Of a stretch of 24,870 bases of DNA, positions 15,541 to 24,826 are shown in pieces. The number at the start of each line of letters is the position of its first letter. Positions within the stretch are counted from its first letter, which is position 1. Source of the DNA: a bacterium (GTDB taxonomy: Bacteria > Cyanobacteriota > Vampirovibrionia > Gastranaerophilales > UBA9971); assembly GCA_037147175.1 (NCBI GenBank), contig JBAWVS010000040.1, forward strand, positions 1 to 24,870, read 5' to 3'. The notes beneath the pieces were generated by a model, which saw only the letters and a list, made by a program, of their open reading frames with translations, ran no database searches and had not been told where the DNA came from. The position numbers and the translations under genes were made by a program.

Positions 15541-15549
15541 ATTATAACA
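15541..15549 (-). promoter_or_regulatory. Extended -10 promoter of the sigma-factor gene
   Basis: On the minus strand, TGTTATAAT (15541-15549) fits the extended -10 form TGnTATAAT. No good -35 is present, as is usual for extended -10 promoters. The predicted start lies about 33 nt before the TTG at 15501. Confidence 0.5.
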
Positions 15550-15650
15550 TAGGATTAAAGTCGGATTTAATACCCCGTGAAAAAATCTATAATATTTAGA
15601 TGAATTTATTTATTTATGCTCAAAAACGAAGACAACAGGGGTAAGAAAAA

Positions 15651-15974
15651 ATGAGTTTTAAACCATCATCGGAAGAACAAAAATGGGCAAAGATTATAGA
15701 TCTTGATGCCAAAAAACGCTTAAAAGACGAATTTGGTGAAAAAAATAAAGTTTTTATTCCTGAAATAGTGCCTGCAGAATGTCCTAACGACAGAATTTTA
15801 CTGGAAACCATTGAACTGGATAATACAGGAATAATTATAAGCAAATGCTCTTTTTGCGGAGGAATTTGGATTGATAGAATAAACATAGAAAGGCTTTTTC
15901 ATTCGTCAAAAAAATCCGAAATACTGCTTGCTTATCTGGCTAAAATATTAAATATCGAAATCTCGGAAATTTAA
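15651..15974 (+). CDS. Small zinc-ribbon-like protein (zf-TFIIB-like), function unknown
   Basis: This 107-aa protein has residues 43-83 following the zf-TFIIB-type pattern: CPND..., a stretch ending IIISKCSFCGGIWIDRINIERLF. In that family the first knuckle is normally CPxC. Here it is CPND, so one zinc-binding Cys is missing and zinc binding is doubtful or needs another ligand. The N-terminal ~40 residues are charged and helical. AGGGGTAAG precedes the ATG. It is divergent from the sigma-factor gene and followed by its own terminator. Function unknown. Confidence 0.65.
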   Translation: MSFKPSSEEQKWAKIIDLDAKKRLKDEFGEKNKVFIPEIVPAECPNDRILLETIELDNTGIIISKCSFCGGIWIDRINIERLFHSSKKSEILLAYLAKILNIEISEI

Positions 15975-16035
15975 TAAAAAAACTCTTCTTAATGTTTCTT
16001 AATATTTAGCGTGTTATTTATCAATTTTTTTTATT

Positions 16036-16070
16036 AGGAGTTTTATATAAGTAGAGTAAATAAAACTCCT
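16036..16070. repeat. Inverted repeat downstream of the zinc-ribbon gene
   Basis: AGGAGTTTTAT (16036-16046) and ATAAAACTCCT (16060-16070) are exactly complementary over 11 bp, with a 13-nt loop. It lies between the gene's stop and the terminator at 16085. It may be a 3'-UTR stability hairpin or a first terminator. Confidence 0.45.
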
Positions 16071-16084
16071 TTCAACTCATCCAA

Positions 16085-16112
16085 ACCTGATTAAAGAATC
16101 AGGTATTTTTTT
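16085..16112 (+). terminator. Rho-independent terminator
   Basis: ACCTGATT (16085-16092), loop AAAG and AATCAGGT (16097-16104) are followed by ATTTTTTT. This is a clear terminator for the plus-strand zinc-ribbon gene, converging on bioD. Confidence 0.85.
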
Positions 16113-16184
16113 GCGAATTGAGGGCAGAGACTGAAAGAGGAGCTTTGCTTCTCTGGAATGCTTTTTGAGGCGAGCAATCTAAAA

Positions 16185-17181
<997 letters not shown>

Positions 17182-18663
17182 ATGAAAAACTTTAAAATAA
17201 TTTTAACAATATTATCTTTAATTTGCTGTTTGAGTCTTTATACAACCCCTGCAAAAGCAACCGTGCTTCCTCAGCCCATTGTAGAATATCTGAAATCAAA
17301 ATATCCTGACGTGGAAATAAGATTCGACGGGCTTATTGAATTGCCGGATCATACAATTTACCTGCCTGTAAGTCCTCTTACTTACGGAAAAGTTGAAAAT
17401 CCTGCGGCAATAGTCAAAACAATTCCGGCAAATACTGACTTTACAAAGAAACCTGACATGATTCTTTTTGCAAATAATCTTGCATTACTAAAAACAGTAA
17501 GAATTAATAATGAACTAACAGTTAACTACAGTCCTGAGATTCCTTTGAGCGTGAAACTGGGATTACTTCCACAAGATTTAATCGTCCCGAGAGGGCTTAT
17601 TCTCCCCACAGAACTCAAAGTAATTATGGGGAACCTGCAAATAGCAGTAAAACAAAAAAAAGATGAAGATGATCTTGTTTTTTTCGGAGAACCTGCTCAA
17701 AAAAAAGAAAGAACTGTTAACTTTATTAGAGGAAAAGTCAAAGAAGAAGAACAAAAAAGTCTTCCCGAGCTTGATTGCATCAAGAACAAAGTTTTATATG
17801 CCGCAGATTTTAAGGAAAGCCGAATAAATATTATTGATTCTCAAACAGGGAGAATCAATAAAAACATGAAACTCCCTTCTGTCCCATCCAATATGGTTTT
17901 GACACCTGATGACAGATATCTTCTTGTGCCATCTATGTCTTTAAATAAAATATTTGTTATAGATACCTTTTCTAATATCCTTTTAAAGGATATTGAGGTA
18001 GGAAAACTCCCTACTTCAATACTAATGCCCGTAAATTCACAAAAAGCTTATGTCGCAAACAAGCTTTCGTCAAGCATTTCAGAAATTGATTTGAATAATA
18101 TGATTTTAACAAAAGAAATCAATGTTTCAGGTATCCCTGATAACCTTACTGCATCTGAAGATAATAATAATATTTTTTACGATGATTTTAATTCCGGCAA
18201 TATTTATACATTGAATTTGGATTCCGGTATTTCTAAAAAAATTACACAGATTAATAATATTTCAAAAATCGCCCGAGTTGGCAATAATCTTTTAATTTTA
18301 AGCCGTACCGGCAATGAACTGGTTATTTTTGACCTTGCAAAAAATGCAGAGATTACACGTGTTAAGGTTGGCGCAAAACCTGTCGATCTTCAAATATCAG
18401 ACAAAAAAAATGAAATATACGTCTTATCCGCAGGTTCTGACGAATTAAACATTATAGATATGCGGGACTTCACCTTGAAAAACACTATAGCTCTTAATAC
18501 TGGCGGCTTCCCGTCAAAAATCACTATTCCTGAAAACGGAAATAAAGCCTTGATTACAAATCAGGATTCTTATCAAATAGTTATTTATGATATGAACAAA
18601 GAAAAAATTCTTGGAAACATTCCAATAAACAAGAATATAAGCTTTTTACAAGTCTCAAAATAA
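17182..18663 (+). CDS. Exported YVTN/YncE-type beta-propeller protein
   Basis: This 493-aa protein has a signal peptide (1-26, cleavage after AKA). An N-terminal domain of unknown type (about 27-165) is rich in Pro and hydrophobic strands. A charged linker (about 170-200) follows, then five to seven propeller blades (about 205-490). Blade signatures include LLVPSMSLNKIFVIDTFSN, KAYVANKLSSSISEIDLNN, NIIDMRDFTLKN and KALITNQDSYQIVIYDMNK. It probably acts outside the cytoplasmic membrane as a binding or scaffold module. There is no heme or catalytic signature. It lies 8 nt before the solute-binding lipoprotein, so the two are likely co-expressed. Specific function unknown. Confidence 0.75.
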   Translation: MKNFKIILTILSLICCLSLYTTPAKATVLPQPIVEYLKSKYPDVEIRFDGLIELPDHTIYLPVSPLTYGKVENPAAIVKTIPANTDFTKKPDMILFANNLALLKTVRINNELTVNYSPEIPLSVKLGLLPQDLIVPRGLILPTELKVIMGNLQIAVKQKKDEDDLVFFGEPAQKKERTVNFIRGKVKEEEQKSLPELDCIKNKVLYAADFKESRINIIDSQTGRINKNMKLPSVPSNMVLTPDDRYLLVPSMSLNKIFVIDTFSNILLKDIEVGKLPTSILMPVNSQKAYVANKLSSSISEIDLNNMILTKEINVSGIPDNLTASEDNNNIFYDDFNSGNIYTLNLDSGISKKITQINNISKIARVGNNLLILSRTGNELVIFDLAKNAEITRVKVGAKPVDLQISDKKNEIYVLSAGSDELNIIDMRDFTLKNTIALNTGGFPSKITIPENGNKALITNQDSYQIVIYDMNKEKILGNIPINKNISFLQVSK

Positions 18664-18671
18664 TTAAAACC

Positions 18672-19955
18672 ATGAAAAATAATTTTATAATTCTAATATG
18701 TATGTTTATGGCTGTAATTTTTTCCGGCTGTACCCCAAAGACAACTAAAACTGCCATAAAATTTTCAAGCTGGGGATCAGAATCAGAAATTGCAATAATC
18801 AAACCGCTTTTAAAAGAATTTGAAGATAAAAATCCTGATATAAAAGTGGAGTTTATTCATATTCCCAAAAATTACTTTCAAAAACTGCATTTACTGGTTG
18901 CTTCCAACTTAACGCCTGATGTTGTATTTATAAACAACCTTAATGGTCCGCTTTATGCTGAGAATAATATTTTTCTGGACTTATCGGATTATTTAAAAAA
19001 AGATGATAATTTGAAAGAAAAAGATTTTTTTCCTCAGTCTTTAAACGCTTTCAGGTATAAAAACAAGCTTTATGCAATTCCTCGAGATATTTCGAATCTT
19101 GTTGTTTATTACAATAAAGACCTTTTCGACAAATATAATGTTCTTTATCCAACTAAAAACTGGTCTTTTGAAGATTTTCTCCAAACATGCCGAAAACTGA
19201 CAACGAATATGAACAACGGCGAAGATTCTCTAAACAACAAAAAAACCGAACAATTCGCCGTTAGTTTTGAGGAAGCACCTCTTTTTTGGCTTCCTTTCCT
19301 GTGGAGTAACGGCGGCGGGATTATCAGCAGAGACTTGAATTCAATCATTATAAACAAACCCCGATCAATCGAAGCGTTGCAGTTTTACGCTGATTTAAGA
19401 AACAAATACCATGTTGCCCCCACAAAAAGCGAAGCAGGAAGCGCCACGATGGCACAGCTTTTTATTCAGGGAAAAATCGCAATGCACATAAGCGGTAGAT
19501 GGAGTACTCCGAAATACAGAAAAGATATTAATTTTAACTGGGATATAGCAAGGTTTCCACAAAGCAAAGCCGGTTCAATAGTAGACTGTGATACTTCAGG
19601 CTGGGCAATAAGTTCTTCTTCTAAGTATCCGGAGCAGTCATGGCGACTTATAAAGTTTTTGGCAGCCACAAAATCCATTAAAAGCTTCACTAAAAACGGT
19701 CTTATCGTCCCCGCACGTGTTGATACCGCAAATTCAGAAACTTTTCTTGATAAAAAAATGCCTCCAAAAACTTCAAAAGTTTTTGTAGACATTATTCATG
19801 ATTCCATTCCAACACCTGTTACAGAGAACTACCAAGAAATAACGGATACTTTAAGTCTTGCGTTAGAACCGCTATGGAACGGGCAAAAAACAGCAAAAGA
19901 AGCGATTGGCAAAGATTTAATTAAACAATTAAATCGGGAACTTAATAAGCAATAA
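18672..19955 (+). CDS. ABC-transporter solute-binding lipoprotein, family 1 (sugar-type)
   Basis: This 427-aa protein has a lipoprotein signal with the lipobox FSGC (Cys20) and the fold of MalE/UgpB-type binding proteins: IKFSSWGSESE at the N-terminus, EFEDKNPDIKVEFIHIP, TPDVVFINN, and the hinge-region AIPRDISNLVVYYNKDLFDKYNV, with a WSNGGG motif about residue 215. The ligand is probably a carbohydrate or glycerol-phosphate-like compound, by family. No permease or ATPase gene follows: the next gene is on the opposite strand. There is no clear ribosome-binding site in the 8-nt gap from the propeller gene, so translational coupling is likely. Confidence 0.88.
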   Translation: MKNNFIILICMFMAVIFSGCTPKTTKTAIKFSSWGSESEIAIIKPLLKEFEDKNPDIKVEFIHIPKNYFQKLHLLVASNLTPDVVFINNLNGPLYAENNIFLDLSDYLKKDDNLKEKDFFPQSLNAFRYKNKLYAIPRDISNLVVYYNKDLFDKYNVLYPTKNWSFEDFLQTCRKLTTNMNNGEDSLNNKKTEQFAVSFEEAPLFWLPFLWSNGGGIISRDLNSIIINKPRSIEALQFYADLRNKYHVAPTKSEAGSATMAQLFIQGKIAMHISGRWSTPKYRKDINFNWDIARFPQSKAGSIVDCDTSGWAISSSSKYPEQSWRLIKFLAATKSIKSFTKNGLIVPARVDTANSETFLDKKMPPKTSKVFVDIIHDSIPTPVTENYQEITDTLSLALEPLWNGQKTAKEAIGKDLIKQLNRELNKQ

Positions 19956-20349
19956 AAATCCCCGCTTATACACGGGGAAGAAGAGATCATGAGGCAGATT
20001 TTGTTCTGATTTTTTAACTTCAGATTTTTATAAAAAACTCAACATAAAGCTTTACTTTTTATGTTAATAAAACTAAATGAATTCCTTTCTAACGGAAAAA
20101 TATAAAAGTCCACTTATCCCTAAAATTCAGTTTCGTATTTTTTGAATTTAATGAAAAAACATAAATAAAACATGGCCTGCAAATATAATACTAATTAATA
20201 AAAATATGACTACTAGTCTTAAGAGCAACAAACCATTACTCTCATGGACTATCAATAACTCAAGACAGTTTAAACACAAGAAAATAGTCTCTTAAAAAAA
20301 GTTATAACTTTTATTAAAAAAGTATTTACAAATTTTAATATTTGAAATT
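19956..20349. other. Convergent intergenic region without genes
   Basis: No convincing coding frame is seen in these 394 nt. CCCCG (19960-19964) and CGGGG (19973-19977) form a short GC hairpin followed by a U-run only on the minus strand. AACATAAA (20041-20048) and TTTATGTT (20058-20065) form an 8-bp repeat. AAAAGTTATAACTTTT (20297-20312) is a palindrome that could weakly end the fprA transcript. The rest is AT-rich with no match to the repeats elsewhere in the window. Confidence 0.6.
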
Positions 20350-21552
20350 TTATAGTTCTGCCTTCATAGCAAGTTGATGACTGTTGTATATTTCTTCAGC
20401 AAGTATATCGAGCCTCTTATAAGTTTCTTCACGAGGAAGACCCTTTACAAATACAGGCTGAATTACTTCTGCCTGTAAATTAGGCATAAGTGCTTTAAGC
20501 TGTTCTCCCATTTTTTCGCCGAGAGGCACCGCCCAGCCATAAGAACCTACCGCAGATAAGAATTTAACATTAGGTCTCAATGCATTTACTATATAAGCCG
20601 CATAAGCCGCATTGGGATGAGGACATGACAAAACCATAGAAGCTCCGACAACTAAAGTTGTGGCATCTACAAGCGCCATCGCAAACTCTCCAAGATCAGT
20701 TTCGGAAAGATTAAACGGAGCAACCTTTATCCCCTTTGAAATAAGTGCATCCGTTAGATATCTTACAGATTTTTCTGTATTTTCATACATTGAAATATAA
20801 GGAATTACGACTTTGTTTTTTATCTCATCAGAAACCCAATCTTTATGGGCATCTATAATAAATTTAGGGTTCGGATAAAGAGGTCCATGGCTCGGAGCAA
20901 TAATATCAATATCTAAAGTGCTTATTTTATTAAGATGTTTTTTGACATGATTTCTAAAAGGCATCATTATTTCTGCAAAATATCTTTTCGCCGGTCCATA
21001 AACTTCGTTTTCGGATTTCACGAACAAATCGCTTGTCGCCAGGTGTGAACCTGTAAAATCGCATGTAAAAAGGATTTTGTCTTCTATAAGATGGGTAAAC
21101 ATGGTATCAGGCCAGTGTACCCACGGTGCAATTATAAAAGAAAGCGTTTTGTTTCCCAGAGAAAGTGTTTCCGAATCGGTTATAACAGAAATTTTATCTT
21201 CATTTATCGGCAATGAAGACATTAAAATTTCTTTACATTTTGAATTTGTTATAATTTTTGCCTCAGGATAAATTTCCAACAAATAAGGAATTGTACCTGA
21301 ATGATCCATTTCTCCGTGGTTCGCAATAATATAATCAAGAGTTTTAATGTTTAAATTTTTCAGATTATTTATGAGTTCTTGAGATTTTGCCGGATATACC
21401 GTATCTATAAGAGCAGTTTTTTCGCTTCCTTTTATCAAAAACGAATTATAGCTTGTTCCTTGAGGAAGAGGTATTAGTTTATCAAAAAGTCTTCTGTCCC
21501 AGTCTATTGCTCCGACTGCTATAACATCAGATTTTACGTATCTGACAGTCAT
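20350..21552 (-). CDS. fprA: Flavodiiron protein (A-type flavoprotein, O2/NO reductase)
   Basis: This 400-aa cytoplasmic enzyme reduces O2 to water and/or NO to N2O, taking electrons from rubredoxin. The N-terminal metallo-beta-lactamase-like domain (about 30-245) holds di-iron ligands in HGEMDH (HxExDH), a His in the APWVHWPDTM region, CDFTGSH and SHGPLYPN. The C-terminal flavodoxin domain (about 250-395, starting VVIPYISMYENTEKS) binds FMN; VGASMVL and SAVGSYGWA are typical. There is no extra C-terminal domain, so it is class A. AAGGAG within the preceding gene serves as its ribosome-binding site. One base separates it from the rubredoxin gene, an operon as in many anaerobes. Confidence 0.95.
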   Translation of the reverse strand: MTVRYVKSDVIAVGAIDWDRRLFDKLIPLPQGTSYNSFLIKGSEKTALIDTVYPAKSQELINNLKNLNIKTLDYIIANHGEMDHSGTIPYLLEIYPEAKIITNSKCKEILMSSLPINEDKISVITDSETLSLGNKTLSFIIAPWVHWPDTMFTHLIEDKILFTCDFTGSHLATSDLFVKSENEVYGPAKRYFAEIMMPFRNHVKKHLNKISTLDIDIIAPSHGPLYPNPKFIIDAHKDWVSDEIKNKVVIPYISMYENTEKSVRYLTDALISKGIKVAPFNLSETDLGEFAMALVDATTLVVGASMVLSCPHPNAAYAAYIVNALRPNVKFLSAVGSYGWAVPLGEKMGEQLKALMPNLQAEVIQPVFVKGLPREETYKRLDILAEEIYNSHQLAMKAEL

Positions 21553-21553
21553 T

Positions 21554-21715
21554 TTAGATCTCCTTTTCGAAAGACTCTTTGCCTACTCCACAAAGAGGGC
21601 AGACCCAATCTTCCGGTAAATCTTCGAAAGAAGTCCCGGCTTCTATTCCGCTGTCAGAATCGCCTATTGCAGGGTCGTAAACATAACCGCAAACTACACA
21701 AACATATTTATCCAT
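21554..21715 (-). CDS. rub: Rubredoxin
   Basis: This 53-aa iron protein begins [19 protein letters not shown]. Its iron is held by Cys6, Cys9, Cys39 and Cys42 (CVVCGY and CPLCG), and the [10 protein letters not shown] signature is present. Length is standard. AAGGAG precedes the ATG. It is directly upstream of the flavodiiron gene, with its stop one base before that ATG, and is surely its electron donor. Together they lower O2 or NO stress in an anaerobe. Confidence 0.96.
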   Translation of the reverse strand: MDKYVCVVCGYVYDPAIGDSDSGIEAGTSFEDLPEDWVCPLCGVGKESFEKEI

Positions 21716-21898
21716 TTATAATTCTCCTTTGTTTTTAATTTTAATTTTCTAAAATAATAAAATTTACTCAATTTATAGTAACAGAAAAAACATGTTTAAG
21801 ATTCCTGCTTAACAAATTATTAAGAATCAATTAAAAAAATAATATTTTTTTTAATATAAGTTACAATAATTTTGTTGTGGTAAATGGAGTTTAAATTT

Positions 21899-22414
21899 AT
21901 GAGCAATTATGATGTTTCTGTAATTCGACCTGCTGTAAAAGAAGAAGACATTAAATTTCGGGGAGAAGGCTTTTCAAAAGACCGTCTTAAAAAAATCAAA
22001 AATGCACTTTTAACTTTTCACAATCTGGAAACAATGGCGACAAACGTTTACAGGCATCAGCTTACAAAAGAAAAATCCGAATTAAACAGGCTTTTGCTGG
22101 CTGCGATGCTAAATGAAAGTACACATATTCAGGATTTTGAAGTTAAATTATACGAATATGGTTTTAAGCCAAGTATTTTGAGATATGCGTATAAAATATT
22201 AGGATTTGTTTTCGGTTTTTCTTCCCGACTGCTTGGAACAAAAGCAATGTTGGCTCTGGGAGTATGGGTAGAAACAAAAGCTGTTGCTCATTATTCTGAG
22301 CTTCTTGAGCATATTGAGTGGGATGAAGAAACCCGTCATATGATAGAAAAAGATCAAGCAGACGAAGATCTTCATATTTCGAGATGGTCGGCTATGCTTA
22401 AAGAAGTTTCATAA
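21899..22414 (+). CDS. Coq7/ferritin-like di-iron protein
   Basis: This 171-aa four-helix protein has the full di-iron ligand set of the Coq7 and related ferritin-like oxygenases: Glu44, Glu73-x2-His76, Glu125 and Glu156-x2-His159. A hydrophobic stretch between helices 2 and 3 (ILRYAYKILGFVFGFSSRLLG, about 93-113) suits membrane contact, as in Coq7. I chose the ATG at 21899 because GGAG lies 9 nt upstream; an ATG 15 nt earlier overlaps that site. In Coq7 proper this fold hydroxylates demethoxyquinones. In an anaerobe an O2-scavenging, peroxide or quinone-related role is possible. It is divergent from the rubredoxin-flavodiiron operon across 183 nt. The substrate is unknown. Confidence 0.7.
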   Translation: MSNYDVSVIRPAVKEEDIKFRGEGFSKDRLKKIKNALLTFHNLETMATNVYRHQLTKEKSELNRLLLAAMLNESTHIQDFEVKLYEYGFKPSILRYAYKILGFVFGFSSRLLGTKAMLALGVWVETKAVAHYSELLEHIEWDEETRHMIEKDQADEDLHISRWSAMLKEVS

Positions 22415-22513
22415 AATTACGATTTGGTAATAATTAAATTCAAATTAGGCAATTTTTTAGGTTCAGGTGTTTTATCTAAGTAGTTTGATAAATTATTTAG
22501 AAGAAAGGTTTTT

Positions 22514-23644
22514 ATGAATTTAAGTATTGCCGGTAATTATTCAACACTTCATCTTCATTCCATTAATAACAATTATAAAAAAAATAATTTAAAATCTCTT
22601 GGCTTTAGTGGTCAGGAATTATTAACTGCCGAAGTTAAGGGAAAACTTACATATATAGAGAGTGAAATTAAACAGGCAAAAAAAATTGTTATTCTTACTC
22701 ATGAAGGGTCTGATGGAGACGCAGTCGGTTCCAGTGCTGCCTTGAAAAATTTAATTGCCGCAAAATACCCTGATAAAAAAGTTGACGTTATTATAATAAA
22801 CAATCTTCCCAAAGCCTCTAAAAGTTTAAAAGACGTAGAATCGTTTGAATTTATCAATCAAAATTCTGATATTGAATCAATAAAAACAAGAGATTATGAT
22901 CTTGCCATATCAGTGGACTGTTCGACAAAAAAAAGAATGGGAAAAGGCTCAGAAATATTTGATTTTGCGAAAAGAAAAATCAAAATTGACCACCACCTAA
23001 ACGGAACAGATTTTGCTGATGTTAATCTTGTTTGCTCTAATGCTTCAGCTGCTTCTCAAATAATATTTTTGCTGGCAAATCAAATGGGAGTTAACCTTAC
23101 TACAAATTTAGCTGCTGATATTCTTTTAGGGATTATTACAGATACAGGCAACTTACAATATAATGTAATAAAACCGTCTGATGTATATCAGGACTGTTCT
23201 ATACTGACAAAAAAAGTTGACCCCAGAACAATGCAGATAAGATCAACAGCATACATGCCGCAAAATGCTTTACCTTATTATTCTGATGCGATTAAAGATA
23301 TTCGATTTAATGGAGGAATAGTTTATTTTGTAAGTGATGATGAAAAGAACAAAGAAAAAGCAGATAAATACAAACTTTCCTTGTCTGATGTTAAAAAAAC
23401 GCAAGATAGAATTTTTGAGTTAATGAAAAAGCTAAAAGGCGTACAAATAGCAGTTAAATTTACAAATAAAAAGGATACTACACTTGTCCAACTTTGCGGC
23501 AAAGGAATTAATGTAAACGAAATAGCTGAAAAGTACGGAGCAGGAGGTGGATGCCATGAAGAGATAGCATCATTTATTATCAACAAAAAACCCGAAGAAT
23601 TTATTCAAGAAATTTCTAAAACCGTAGAAAATCAAAAAAAATAA
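22514..23644 (+). CDS. nrnA: DHH-family phosphoesterase, NrnA-like (oligoribonuclease / pAp phosphatase)
   Basis: This 376-aa Mn-dependent enzyme is predicted to degrade nanoRNA and 3'-phosphoadenosine 5'-phosphate. The DHH domain (about 50-215) has His63, Asp67, Asp69 (LTHEGSDGDAVGS), Asp135 (VDCST), Asp159-His160-His161 (KIDHH) and Asp210 (ITDTGN). The DHHA1 domain follows (about 290-370). Its usual GGGH loop reads GAGGGCHEEI here, with one residue inserted. An extra ~45 N-terminal residues, rich in Asn, Ser and Lys and ending near SLGFSGQELL, are absent from typical NrnA. AAAGG precedes the ATG; a start nearer the domain has no comparable site. Confidence 0.88.
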   Translation: MNLSIAGNYSTLHLHSINNNYKKNNLKSLGFSGQELLTAEVKGKLTYIESEIKQAKKIVILTHEGSDGDAVGSSAALKNLIAAKYPDKKVDVIIINNLPKASKSLKDVESFEFINQNSDIESIKTRDYDLAISVDCSTKKRMGKGSEIFDFAKRKIKIDHHLNGTDFADVNLVCSNASAASQIIFLLANQMGVNLTTNLAADILLGIITDTGNLQYNVIKPSDVYQDCSILTKKVDPRTMQIRSTAYMPQNALPYYSDAIKDIRFNGGIVYFVSDDEKNKEKADKYKLSLSDVKKTQDRIFELMKKLKGVQIAVKFTNKKDTTLVQLCGKGINVNEIAEKYGAGGGCHEEIASFIINKKPEEFIQEISKTVENQKK

Positions 23645-23763
23645 TCTTTACTATAAAATTTAAGAGTATAAATACAGAAATAATTTGCGTATTAAAGTGT
23701 GAAAAATTTTTTCTGCAATTAAAATTATTTTAGATGCATAATAGAAAAATAAAATTTTCATAA

Positions 23764-23874
23764 GAAAAGCCGGTAAAAAGTTTAAATGGTAAAATAAATA
23801 TCAATGCCGATATTGCACGTATTGCCAAGCTTTTTGACAAAAAAAGATGTGTACAATCTCTTGTAGAAAGATAA
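23764..23874 (+). pseudogene. Short coding remnant without a start codon
   Basis: One frame stays open from a stop at 23761 to the stop at 23872. It reads like protein: INADIARIAKLFDKKR then CVQSLVER (23794-23871), a charged amphipathic helix. No ATG, GTG or TTG is in frame, so it is probably the 3' end of a gene lost from this place. It ends 16 nt before glutathione synthetase, where the ancestral upstream neighbour would have ended. I do not recognise the parent. Chance in AT-rich DNA cannot be excluded. Confidence 0.3.
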
Positions 23875-23890
23875 TTAGGATTTTTGAAAA

Positions 23891-24826
23891 ATGAAAACAG
23901 TTTTTGTATTAGATAAAGTGGAATTTAAATATTTCGAGATTAATGAGCTTGTAACTTCTTTTTGGCTCATTAAAGAGTGCCTTGAAAGAGGATCTGAAGT
24001 TTATATCACAACTATGGATAAACTTTATCTTGATGGAAACAAACCGCAGGCTTATTTATACAAAACCTCGCTGATAAATAAAAATGAAAAACAGGAGATG
24101 ATTTACGATAAAAAAAATATTACCGCCTGTTTAAATAATTTTGATTTGATTTTATTCAGACCTGACCCTCCTATAACAATGGAGTACATTTTTGCAACTT
24201 ATATTCTGGATTTTGTTGACAAATCAACTACAAAGGTTGTAAACAACCCACAGGGCATAAGATCAGCAAATGAAAAGCTTTATATAAACAACTTTCCAGA
24301 TTTAATACCAGTGGGGATTACGACATCCAATATAAAATTAATCAAGGATTTTGTGAATGAACATGAAGAAGCTGTACTCAAACCGCTTAACAAATGCTTT
24401 GGAAAAGGCGTTTATTTCCTAAGAAAAGGCGATAAAAACCTTAATACAATAATTGATGCTGCCGTAAACAGTGGAGATACCCCTGTAATAGTTCAGGAAT
24501 ACCTAAAAAACGCCAATAATCAGGATAAAAGGATTATTATAATAGGCGGAGAAGTTTATGATGAATGCATAACAAAACTTTCAGGCAAAGAAGATTTTAA
24601 ATTCAATACTCACAATGACGATTTCTTTAAGAAAACAGATTTAAGCCCTAAAGAAAGAGAAATAGGCAATAAAATCTCGTCAAAACTTAAGGAAGACGGT
24701 TTGTTTTTTGTGGGACTCGATGTTATGGATGAAAAACTTATAGAAATAAACGTTACGAGCCCTTGTTTCTTTATAAAAGAAATAAACGCCATGTTTAATG
24801 TTAATCTGGAAAAAAGGGGATATTAA
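23891..24826 (+). CDS. gshB: Glutathione synthetase (prokaryotic type, ATP-grasp)
   Basis: This 311-aa enzyme ligates glycine to gamma-glutamylcysteine. The N-terminal substrate domain (about 1-120) contains DLILFRPDPPITMEYIFATYIL and VVNNPQGIRSANEKLY, both conserved in GshB. The ATP-grasp domain follows (about 125-311), with VLKPLNKCFGKGVYFL, QEYLKNA..DKRIIIIGGEV and the strongly conserved GLDVM..LIEINVTSPCF. The glycine-rich ATP loop is less regular than the usual KPLDGMGG form. Length is typical. AGGA lies 11 nt before the ATG. No gshA is in the window. Confidence 0.9.
   Translation: MKTVFVLDKVEFKYFEINELVTSFWLIKECLERGSEVYITTMDKLYLDGNKPQAYLYKTSLINKNEKQEMIYDKKNITACLNNFDLILFRPDPPITMEYIFATYILDFVDKSTTKVVNNPQGIRSANEKLYINNFPDLIPVGITTSNIKLIKDFVNEHEEAVLKPLNKCFGKGVYFLRKGDKNLNTIIDAAVNSGDTPVIVQEYLKNANNQDKRIIIIGGEVYDECITKLSGKEDFKFNTHNDDFFKKTDLSPKEREIGNKISSKLKEDGLFFVGLDVMDEKLIEINVTSPCFFIKEINAMFNVNLEKRGY

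Noticed and set aside
19960-19977. CRISPR-repeat-like CCCCG...CGGGG motif
   Set aside because: Single occurrence with no spacer array; it is a simple short hairpin between convergent genes.
21204-21211. GCCGATAA on the minus strand as a second sigma-28 site
   Set aside because: It lies inside the flavodiiron coding sequence and has no TAAA at the required spacing.
23806-23813. GCCGATAT as a sigma-28 -10 for gshB
   Set aside because: The nearest usable TAAA is 12 bp upstream rather than about 15, and the site falls in a probable coding remnant.
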